A DNA stretch of 7,959 bases from JANLQX01 sp031381685 (lineage in GTDB: Bacteria > Actinomycetota > Acidimicrobiia > Acidimicrobiales > JANYDT01). Every line of letters starts with the position of its first letter. Within the stretch, counting starts at the first letter, position 1. Below the pieces are notes generated by a model. That model searched no databases, was not told the origin of the DNA, and saw only the letters and a list, made by a program, of their open reading frames with translations. A program made the translations under genes and the position numbers. Where the stretch lies: contig JANMYF010000207.1 of assembly GCA_031381685.1 (NCBI GenBank), forward strand, positions 1 to 7,959, written 5' to 3'. Shown here piece by piece: positions 1-4,766 of this stretch.

Positions 1-78
1 CTCCCGTGGCCAAGAACCACGCGGATGTGGACCCCGTCGGTTAGCCCGACGGAACGAGCGATCGATGTCCACGGGGTA

Positions 79-84
79 TACGGT
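79..84 (+). promoter_or_regulatory. Putative -10 box of a leaderless promoter for the MerB-like gene
   Basis: TACGGT matches TANNNT and is followed by exactly six bases (CATCCG) before the ATG at 91, which would place the transcription start on the A of the ATG. No good Shine-Dalgarno sequence precedes this ATG. The same arrangement occurs before the nitroreductase and VapB-like genes. No clear -35 box is seen. Confidence 0.4.
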
Positions 85-90
85 CATCCG

Positions 91-753
91 ATGGACGACC
101 TCGACATCGCGCTCCGCAACACGACCTACGGTCTCTTCGTCGAGTTCGGGAGAGCACCAACGGTCGACGAAACGGCCGGTCGTGCCGGCATGGCGTCAGC
201 CGACGTGGCGCTCGGCTGGCAGCGGCTCCACGACGCCCATGCCCTCGTCCTGTACCCCGGGACCGATGAGCTACGTATGGCGAACCCGTTTGCCGCCCGA
301 CCGACTCCGTATCGCGTACATGCCGGGGGACGATCGTGGTACGCCAACTGCGCGTGGGATGCCTTCGGTATCTGCGCCGCACTTCACAGCGACGGCCGGA
401 TCGAGACGGCCTGCGTCGACTGCGGCGACGAGATCACCGTGCACGTCGTAGACCGCAAGCCGGTCACGGACGATGACATCGCCTTCCACTGTCTCGTCCC
501 GGCATCGCACTGGTGGGACGACATCGTGTTCTCGTGAAGCACCATGAACCTCTTCCGGTCGGAAGAGCACATCGTGCGGTGGCTCGATGGACGCAGCCCG
601 GGAACGACGATCAGCGCGCTGACGTTGTGCGACCTCGCCCATGCATGGTGGGGCGATCGCATTTCACCGGACTGGCGTCCTCACACTCGGGACCAGAACC
701 AGTCGATTCTCGACCGCCTCGGTCTCACAGGAACGTTCTGGCAGCTTCCCTGA
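91..753 (+). CDS. MerB-like organomercurial lyase, probable selenoprotein (TGA at 535-537 read as Sec)
   Basis: MerB enzymes cleave carbon-mercury bonds by protonolysis with a Cys-Asp-Cys triad (Cys96, Asp99, Cys159 in plasmid MerB). From the ATG at 91 the protein is 220 residues. It has an N-terminal winged-helix-like part (about 17-55, GRAPTVDETA...LHDAHALVL), then the lyase core with ANPFAARPTPYRV and NCAWDAFGI, giving Cys87 and Asp90. A CxxC lies at 108-111. WWDDIVFS is followed by TGA at codon 149, then STMNLFRSEEH and 71 sense codons to the true stop. In homologues I remember, this stretch reads WDDIVFTCSTMNLFRS, so the TGA replaces the catalytic Cys159 equivalent. The frame also continues upstream to an ATG at 25 (242 residues) and to the window edge. 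I chose 91 because the homology starts there and a TANNNT box sits six bases upstream. No merA, merR or merT is visible, so the substrate is inferred. Alternatives are a nonsense-mutated pseudogene or a sequencing error. Confidence 0.85.
535..537 (+). other. In-frame TGA, proposed selenocysteine codon
   Basis: This is the only stop between 91 and 751 in the lyase frame. Residues before it (WWDDIVFS) and after it (STMNLFRSEEH) belong to one continuous conserved motif that has Cys between them in homologues. TGA differs from the Cys codons TGC and TGT by one base, as in most Sec/Cys pairs. A SECIS-like hairpin starts two bases downstream. Confidence 0.8.
539..577 (+). promoter_or_regulatory. 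Bacterial SECIS-like hairpin within the MerB-like coding sequence
   Basis: The upper stem is perfect: CTCTTCC (550-556) pairs with GGAAGAG (561-567), closing a GGTC loop (557-560). The lower part can extend with ATG 544-546 against CAT 570-572, and GCAC 539-542 against GTGC 574-577, separated by small internal loops. Nineteen nucleotides separate the TGA from the loop. Published bacterial SECIS rules ask for a 3-14 nt loop with a G in its first two positions, 16-37 nt from the UGA. The E. coli fdhF element has the loop AGGUCU, whose GGUC is also found here. In bacteria this RNA binds SelB and directs Sec-tRNA to the UGA. I folded it by eye and have no computed energy. Confidence 0.78.
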
Positions 754-772
754 GGGCGTGGAGGACGCGCCC
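754..772 (+). terminator. Candidate terminator hairpin after the MerB-like gene
   Basis: Directly after the stop codon, GGGCGTG (754-760) pairs with CGCGCCC (766-772), including one G-U wobble, around a GAGGA loop. There is no U-run, which is common in GC-rich actinobacteria. The gap lies between convergent genes, with the nitroreductase stop at 821, so termination here is plausible but unproven. Confidence 0.4.
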
Positions 773-820
773 GTCGCGGCATCAATCGCCAACTGAGCGG
801 GCCAGCGTCAAGCGGCACTG

Positions 821-1459
821 TCAGTCGGTCTGCTTCCAGCGATTGAAGAACGTGATCTCACGGGCGGGACGACGCGGCGCCGGCGAGAAGTCGTCGCCCG
901 TGTAATAGGCCACGGGCAGCAGCGCGATCTGGGTGACCGTCGGCGGGATGCCGAGCATCTCGGCGATGAGCTCCTCGTAGTGGAGATGGAACGTCGTCCA
1001 CGCCGAGCCGAGACCACGGGCCCGGGCGGCCATTTGGAAGCTCCACACGCCGGGAGCGACACTGCCGTGGTATGCCGCGAGATCGCCGCGCGGGGCATCG
1101 TCGGGCAGACGGTCGAGCCGCATGGCGATGACCCACGCCGGCACCTCGGCGATGTGGTCCACCAGGTACATCGCCGACTCGACGACCTTGCCCTGCCGGC
1201 CCTGCGCACCCGCACTCGCCCCCAGGTACTTCCGGCCGTACTCCTGGTAGTACGGCGCAATCTTCCCCATCAGCTCCTTGTCGTCGATGATCAACCAGCG
1301 GTTGCGCTCGAGGTTGCCGCCCATCGGCGCATGACTCGCCACGTCGATGCAGTCGAGCAGCAGCTCGCGCGGAACAGGACGGGAGAGGTCGAGTCGCTTG
1401 CGCACCTGCTTGGTGGTCTTGAGGAGATAGTCAGCGGCGGCAATGTCGATCGGGGGCAT
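821..1459 (-). CDS. Nitroreductase-family FMN oxidoreductase
   Basis: The 212-residue product resembles the nitroreductase fold: FMN-dependent, NAD(P)H-using cytoplasmic enzymes reducing nitro groups, quinones or enones. The N-terminal TTKQVRKRLDL (15-25) is in the place of the family's arginine-rich FMN-phosphate motif. ASHAPMGGNLERNRWLII (41-58) is in the place of the A-P-S-x-x-N-x-Q segment. A late GLGSAWTTFHLHYEELIAEMLGIP (149-172) matches the conserved G-x-G-S-x-W helix region. The length is usual for single-domain members. I chose the ATG at 1459 because TACCCT lies six bases upstream of it; a GTG at 1480 would add seven residues. It lies 21 bases downstream of vapC on the same strand and could also be read from the toxin-antitoxin promoter. 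The substrate is unknown, and an F420-type or specialised reductase cannot be excluded. Confidence 0.9.
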   Translation of the reverse strand: MPPIDIAAADYLLKTTKQVRKRLDLSRPVPRELLLDCIDVASHAPMGGNLERNRWLIIDDKELMGKIAPYYQEYGRKYLGASAGAQGRQGKVVESAMYLVDHIAEVPAWVIAMRLDRLPDDAPRGDLAAYHGSVAPGVWSFQMAARARGLGSAWTTFHLHYEELIAEMLGIPPTVTQIALLPVAYYTGDDFSPAPRRPAREITFFNRWKQTD

Positions 1460-1465
1460 GGCGAC

Positions 1466-1471
1466 AGGGTA
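1466..1471 (-). promoter_or_regulatory. Putative -10 box of a leaderless promoter for the nitroreductase gene
   Basis: On the minus strand TACCCT is followed by GTCGCC and then the ATG ending at 1459. This is TANNNT with a six-base spacer. It lies in the 21-base gap after vapC, so the nitroreductase may have its own start of transcription. No -35 box was identified. Confidence 0.4.
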
Positions 1472-1480
1472 CGACCCCAC

Positions 1481-1861
1481 TCAGCAACGCACCAGCTTCA
1501 GCGTCTGGCACTCGAGAACCTGCAGCAGGTGGCGCAGGTCGGCCGGATCGCTGGTGTAAAGCCGGTCGGCACCGAGCGACGACGTAGCGAGAGCGACCGA
1601 GGCGTCCACCACGTCACTTGTTCCCGCATGACCGCACAGCACTCCCGCCGGGCGAGCAACAGCGTCGAAGGACGCGATCAGACAACCGGCGAGGGCACGC
1701 GAGAGTCGAGCCTGCCGGGCGGATCCACGCCACACCTGCGAAACCACTGCGGCCGGCACGGCGATGTCCGCGCCTGCGAGTGCGGCAGCTTTCAGGTCCG
1801 ACCACATCTTCTGGTCACCGCGATCCAGGGCCACAAGAGCCCCGGCGTCCAGAACGATCAC
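1481..1861 (-). CDS. vapC: VapC-like PIN-domain toxin
   Basis: This 126-residue PIN-domain protein would be the toxin of a type II toxin-antitoxin pair. VapC toxins are Mg2+-dependent endoribonucleases that usually cut tRNA or rRNA. The acidic pattern is visible: Asp5 in VIVLDAGALVAL, Asp83 and Asp86 in TSDVVDASVAL, and Asp105 in YTSDPADL. The position that is often Glu in the family appears to be Gln42 (VVSQVWRG), which I believe is common in one actinobacterial subgroup. The start is a GTG at 1861 that overlaps the antitoxin stop as GTGA, which implies translational coupling. The frame stays open far upstream to 2155, but that extension only shadows the antitoxin. The target RNA cannot be told from sequence. 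Confidence 0.9.
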   Translation of the reverse strand: MIVLDAGALVALDRGDQKMWSDLKAAALAGADIAVPAAVVSQVWRGSARQARLSRALAGCLIASFDAVARPAGVLCGHAGTSDVVDASVALATSSLGADRLYTSDPADLRHLLQVLECQTLKLVRC

Positions 1862-2112
1862 GCGCTTCGTTTCGCTGCAGCGGACGCAGCGATGCCGAGC
1901 CGTCGACGAGAGGCCGCCAACTGCTTCGCAGTGATCTCGCCATGCTCGCGCTCGAAATCCGCAACGGCCCCCAGCAACTCGTCCTGGCGGATCCTTCGGC
2001 GGGCGGCTTCCGCTAGCCTGGCCGAGACGCCTTCGCTTGACGCACTGGCGCGGACCACGACGACGTCGGCAAGATCCGAGTCGATCGAGATGTTGAATCG
2101 CTTGGCGGGCAT
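1858..2112 (-). CDS. VapB-like antitoxin (ribbon-helix-helix type)
   Basis: An 84-residue basic protein encoded directly upstream of, and overlapping, the PIN toxin. The N-terminus KRFNISIDSDLADVVVVRASA resembles the short beta strand plus helix of ribbon-helix-helix DNA-binding domains. The second half (RRIRQDELLGAVADFEREHGEIT) is a charged helix of the kind that binds and masks PIN toxins. Antitoxins of this class usually repress their own operon. The assignment rests mainly on position and size; the exact family (VapB, CopG-like or other) is uncertain. The start ATG at 2112 has a TANNNT box six bases upstream and no strong ribosome binding site. Confidence 0.82.
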   Translation of the reverse strand: MPAKRFNISIDSDLADVVVVRASASSEGVSARLAEAARRRIRQDELLGAVADFEREHGEITAKQLAASRRRLGIAASAAAKRSA

Positions 2113-2118
2113 GTCGCG

Positions 2119-2124
2119 AATGTA
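2119..2124 (-). promoter_or_regulatory. Putative -10 box of a leaderless promoter for the toxin-antitoxin pair
   Basis: On the minus strand TACATT is followed by CGCGAC and the antitoxin ATG. It is the best TANNNT match among the three such boxes in the window. The predicted transcription start is the A of the ATG. No convincing -35 hexamer lies at the usual distance. Confidence 0.45.
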
Positions 2125-2194
2125 GCTCCGGCCGTCCGGCGCGGGCGTGTTGCACGCGCCAAGACGCCAGCGGAAGCGACGCCGCGTGCGTTCT

Positions 2195-2211
2195 GTTGCT
2201 CAGGGAGCAAC
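2195..2211. repeat. Perfect 7-bp palindrome in the divergent intergenic region
   Basis: GTTGCTC (2195-2201), a 3-base AGG loop, then GAGCAAC (2205-2211). It sits between the divergent antitoxin (starts at 2112) and hydroxylase (starts at 2317) genes. It may be an operator or a hairpin. Its arms match those of the hairpin at 6094-6110 except for one paired change. The rest of 2113-2316 shows no further clear feature. Confidence 0.45.
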
Positions 2212-2316
2212 GACATGCACACAGGGCACCCGGGCGACAAGCACCGGCGCAGGGCCAGGGTCGGTTCAGGGTTCTCCCTGGTTCCCGTCGCCCACGATGA
2301 AGCGCACCATCGAACC

Positions 2317-3297
2317 ATGACGAACGTGCCGCCGAACATGCCGCATTCGCCGCTCACGCCCAGCACGGGCCCCCGGCGAGGGACCACACGACGACAACGC
2401 CTCGCCCACCTCGCGTTGGCCGGACTGATCGCCGCCATCTCCGTGAGGACGAACGCGTCGGCACCGTTTGTCGTCGTCGCCCTGTTCGTTCTCGTCGTGC
2501 CGTTCGAGAAGCTGTTCCCGCGCCACCGCGGACAACGCGTGCGACGCCAAGGCCTCGGCACCGACCTCACCTTCGCGCTCGCGACGCCGCTGATCTCGGG
2601 GGTCGGTCTCGTCGTCGCCCTCGTGGCTGGCGTGGTGAGCCTGGCGTGGTTGCCGGGCCTCGCGCTTCGTTCACTCGTCGCCATGCTCCCGACGCCCGCG
2701 CTGCCGATTCTCGGCGCAGTGCTCTTCGACCACGCCGGCTACTGGGTGCACCGCTTCGCCCACGAGAAGGCCGCGCTCTGGCGGTTCCATTCCGTGCACC
2801 ACACCGGCGAAAAGCTCGACTGGCTCAGCGGCATACGGGTCCATCACCTCGACGGGTTCCTGCTCGGCCCTCCGGTTCTCCTCCTCATCGCCGCCGGCTT
2901 CCCGGCAGAGATCACCGGCGGCATCGCCATCCTCCAGATGATCGTCGGCCTGTTCCTCCACGCCAACGTCCGGTGGCGGTTGCGTCCACTCCATCGCATC
3001 ATCGCCACGCCCGACTTCCACCACTGGCACCACGCCAACGAACCGGCGTCGATCCACACCAACTACGCCGCCTTCCTCCCGATCTGGGACCAGCTCTTCG
3101 GCACCTACCGCGTTCCGAAGGACCGTCAACCCTCGCTATACGGGATCGACGAACCCCACCCAACCAGCTTCGTCGGGCTCCTCACCACTCCACTCAAAGG
3201 GCTCCGACTCCCGAAGCGACTCCGACGGCTACGACACCCACGACGCCTGCGACGCCTCCGACGCAGACGCGCGGGAACGCCCGACCGTTCCGAGTGA
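2317..3297 (+). CDS. Membrane fatty acid hydroxylase / sterol desaturase family protein
   Basis: A 326-residue integral membrane protein of the di-iron hydroxylase superfamily, which uses O2 to hydroxylate or desaturate lipids, sterols or carotenoids. The histidine boxes are all present: HRFAH (145-149), HSVHH (158-162), HHLDG (176-180) and HHWHH (235-239). Hydrophobic segments lie at about 35-62, 83-118, 125-137 and 183-215. NTNYAAFLPIWDQLFGTYRVP and the YGIDEP that follows are typical of the family near its C-terminus. I chose the ATG at 2317; an earlier in-frame ATG at 2215 adds 34 polar residues without membrane character. The last 30 or so residues (LPKRLRRLRHPRRLRRLRRRR) are Arg-rich, and the stop lies inside the first copy of a downstream repeat, so the tail is probably not part of the ancestral fold. 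The substrate is not predictable. Confidence 0.9.
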   Translation: MTNVPPNMPHSPLTPSTGPRRGTTRRQRLAHLALAGLIAAISVRTNASAPFVVVALFVLVVPFEKLFPRHRGQRVRRQGLGTDLTFALATPLISGVGLVVALVAGVVSLAWLPGLALRSLVAMLPTPALPILGAVLFDHAGYWVHRFAHEKAALWRFHSVHHTGEKLDWLSGIRVHHLDGFLLGPPVLLLIAAGFPAEITGGIAILQMIVGLFLHANVRWRLRPLHRIIATPDFHHWHHANEPASIHTNYAAFLPIWDQLFGTYRVPKDRQPSLYGIDEPHPTSFVGLLTTPLKGLRLPKRLRRLRHPRRLRRLRRRRAGTPDRSE

Positions 3298-3342
3298 AAG
3301 CGTCGGCGCCTGTGGAGCCCGTCAGCCGGTCGAGGCGACGCC
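3266..3342 (+). repeat. 77-bp structured repeat, copy 1
   Basis: It begins GACGCGCGGGAACGCCCG and ends GGTCGAGGCGACGCC. It matches 3363-3439 at a constant 97-base offset with two mismatches. The first half encodes the last residues and stop of the hydroxylase (AGTPDRSE then TGA). It contains the small hairpin CGGG-AACG-CCCG and a longer one: GCGTC 3300-3304 plus GCCT 3308-3311 against AGGCGACGC 3333-3341. Confidence 0.85.
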
Positions 3343-3362
3343 TGTCCAGGCACGCCGGCGCC

Positions 3363-3439
3363 GACGCGCGGGAACGCCCGACCGTTCCGAGTGAAAGCGT
3401 CGGCGCCTGTGGAGCCGGTCAACCGGTCGAGGCGACGCC
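3363..3439 (+). repeat. 77-bp structured repeat, copy 2
   Basis: Near-identical to copy 1 and wholly intergenic. The two differences from copy 1 are in the segment between GGAGCC and GGTCGAGG. An inner CCGG-TCAA-CCGG hairpin is intact here, nested in the larger hairpin. Confidence 0.85.
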
Positions 3440-3440
3440 A

Positions 3441-3510
3441 GGTGAGGCCAGGCCAGGCGACGCCAGGCGACGCCAGGCCGGGCCGGGCCGGGCAAGGCGA
3501 GGCGACTCCA
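3441..3510 (+). repeat. Period-5 GC-rich tandem repeat
   Basis: The sequence falls into pentamers such as GGCCA, GGCGA, CGCCA and GGCCG repeated in register (for example GGCCG three times at 3476-3490). A second short run of GGCGA pentamers lies at about 3576-3590. Together with the 77-bp copies this fills the 323-base gap 3298-3620, where I see no gene. Confidence 0.75.
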
Positions 3511-3518
3511 GGCACGCC

Positions 3519-3583
3519 GACGCGCGGGAACGCCCGACTGTTCGGAGTGACAGAGGCGTCGGACGAACCGGTCGAGGCGAGGC
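3519..3583 (+). repeat. Structured repeat, degenerate copy 3
   Basis: Shares GACGCGCGGGAACGCCCGAC, then a TTCSGAGTGA, GGCGTCGG and ACCGGTCGAGGCGA pattern with copies 1 and 2, but has diverged and lost the middle. As with copy 2, it is preceded by TCCAGGCACGCCG, so the duplicated unit is longer than 77 bases on its left side. Confidence 0.7.
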
Positions 3584-3606
3584 GAGGCGAGGCGGGCACG
3601 CGCTGT

Positions 3607-3612
3607 GAGAAG
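3607..3612 (+). promoter_or_regulatory. Ribosome binding site of the DsbA-like gene
   Basis: AGAAGG lies eight bases before the ATG at 3621. It fixes that start and contrasts with the leaderless-type starts elsewhere in the window. Confidence 0.6.
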
Positions 3613-3620
3613 GTGAGGCC

Positions 3621-4511
3621 ATGCCGTCTGCTCGCGTCGATGTCATCGAGTTCACCGATCCGCTCTGCTCCGTCGCGTGGGGAGCGGAACCCATCTTCCG
3701 CCTCCTTCGGTGGCGCTACGGAGATCGGTGCAACTGGCGAACGGTCATGGGAGGACTCGCCGGCGACCTCTCGACCGGAGTTCCCGAGTGGACCCGCGAA
3801 TCGGCGGCGCTCCCCATGGAGAAGTACTGGCGACGGGTCACCAAGATCACCGGTCAGCCGTACCCGAAACCCATGCACCTCATGCTCCGTTCGACCGACC
3901 CGGCCGGACGCGCCATCAAGGCGGCGGCCCTGCAGGGAAGCGACGTGGAAGGCCGGTGCCTCCGCCGTATCCGCGAATCGATCTTCCTGTTCGGACGGGG
4001 ACCGGAAACGGCCGACGAGTTCCTCGAAACCTTCGCCGGTGTGCCGGGATTCGACCAGGACCGGTGGTTGATCGACTTCACGTCGAGCCGCGTTGCCGAG
4101 CTGTACCGAGCGGACTGGGCCGAGGCCCGAACCCCGAACGACTATGTGCGCGCGTACCAAAGTGACGAGCCGATGGCCGGCGTGATGCGCCACTCCGAGG
4201 GCCACGACCGGTACGACTTCCCGACGGTGTTGTTCCGCGGACCGACCGGTGAGCACACAGTGCCCGGATGGATGCCGTTCGAGGCCTACGTGGCCGCGCT
4301 CGAAGCAGCGTCGCCGGGCGCCACCCACACCCCGCGCGAGGATCCAACGGTGGAGGAAGCCTTCGCCGCATTCGGCGTCCTGACCGCGAAAGAGCTGGAG
4401 GTTCTCTGCGGCAGCGCGGCCGGACTTCCCGATGACGTGATCACCTACCACTGGGGCGACGGCAAGGCCTACTTCACCCGCGACGAGGCAGCCTCGCGCA
4501 GCCTTGCCTAG
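3621..4511 (+). CDS. DsbA-family thioredoxin-fold protein with a CxxA active site
   Basis: A 296-residue protein beginning with a beta strand and the active-site loop VDVIEFTDPLCSVAWGAEPIFRLLRWRYG (7-35), typical of the DsbA/FrnE-like thiol-disulfide oxidoreductases. The usual CxxC is C16-S-V-A19, so there is only the first Cys. The cis-proline loop is visible as YDFPTVLFRG (Pro201). Residues about 40-190 form the inserted helical domain. A C-terminal extension (about 244-292, EEAFAAFGVLTAKELEVLCG...WGDGKAYFTRD) looks like a small winged-helix-type domain found in actinobacterial members. There is no signal peptide, so it is probably cytoplasmic. A monothiol active site suggests an isomerase, mycothiol-linked or adaptor role rather than a disulfide oxidase; this is inference. 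The start is supported by AGAAGG upstream. Confidence 0.85.
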   Translation: MPSARVDVIEFTDPLCSVAWGAEPIFRLLRWRYGDRCNWRTVMGGLAGDLSTGVPEWTRESAALPMEKYWRRVTKITGQPYPKPMHLMLRSTDPAGRAIKAAALQGSDVEGRCLRRIRESIFLFGRGPETADEFLETFAGVPGFDQDRWLIDFTSSRVAELYRADWAEARTPNDYVRAYQSDEPMAGVMRHSEGHDRYDFPTVLFRGPTGEHTVPGWMPFEAYVAALEAASPGATHTPREDPTVEEAFAAFGVLTAKELEVLCGSAAGLPDDVITYHWGDGKAYFTRDEAASRSLA

Positions 4512-4543
4512 GAGGTCCGAAACACCGAAACAGGTCGAGAGTG

Positions 4544-4562
4544 GTACCCGGGTCGCGGGTAC
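4544..4562 (+). terminator. Candidate hairpin terminator after the DsbA-like gene
   Basis: GTACCCG (4544-4550) pairs perfectly with CGGGTAC (4556-4562) around a GGTCG loop, 32 bases after the stop. It lacks a U-run. The remaining intergenic sequence up to 4766 shows no convincing gene. Confidence 0.4.
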
Positions 4563-4749
4563 GCGGAATGAGGCGGCACGACTCGCTCGCGAGGGGAATA
4601 CGAAACGCGGGTCGGCCCGTCTCATCACGCCGTGGTGCTGCGCCGGCGGAATCGAAGCTCGGGGAGTCAGGAGGAAGCCCTCTCTGACCACGACGAACGC
4701 AGCGCCGAACCGGCCTCGTTCACCGTGAGTTCGCCCTTCGTTCACCTTT

Positions 4750-4765
4750 CCTGCGAACATGCAGG
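4750..4765 (+). promoter_or_regulatory. Inverted repeat at the MFS gene start, possible operator
   Basis: CCTGC (4750-4754), GAACAT, GCAGG (4761-4765), ending just before the GTG at 4767. GAACAT is a weak -10-like hexamer placed six bases before the GTG, so a leaderless start overlapping an operator is possible. The call is weak and depends on the start codon chosen. Confidence 0.25.
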
Positions 4766-4766
4766 G

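Noticed and set aside
91..537. Simple nonsense-mutated pseudogene
   Set aside because: The frame stays clean for 71 more codons, the stop is exactly at the catalytic Cys position, and a SECIS-like hairpin follows. It remains the main alternative.
544..753. Separate 69-residue protein starting at ATG 544
   Set aside because: It is in frame with the upstream lyase, continues its conserved motif across the TGA, and lacks a good ribosome binding site.
980..2125. Long plus-strand ORF of 381 codons
   Set aside because: It is antisense to the nitroreductase, vapC and antitoxin genes, with low-complexity composition and no recognisable domain.
1862..2155. N-terminal extension of VapC
   Set aside because: The conserved PIN domain begins at VIVLDAG, and the GTG overlaps the antitoxin stop as GTGA. 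The upstream frame is a shadow of the antitoxin.
3266..3600. CRISPR array
   Set aside because: Only two to three copies are present, the units are too long and abut variable low-complexity sequence, spacers are not uniform, and there are no cas genes.
4504..4728. 74-codon ORF after the DsbA-like gene
   Set aside because: Composition looks like translated noncoding DNA, it overlaps the preceding stop without a ribosome binding site, and it spans the hairpin at 4544-4562.
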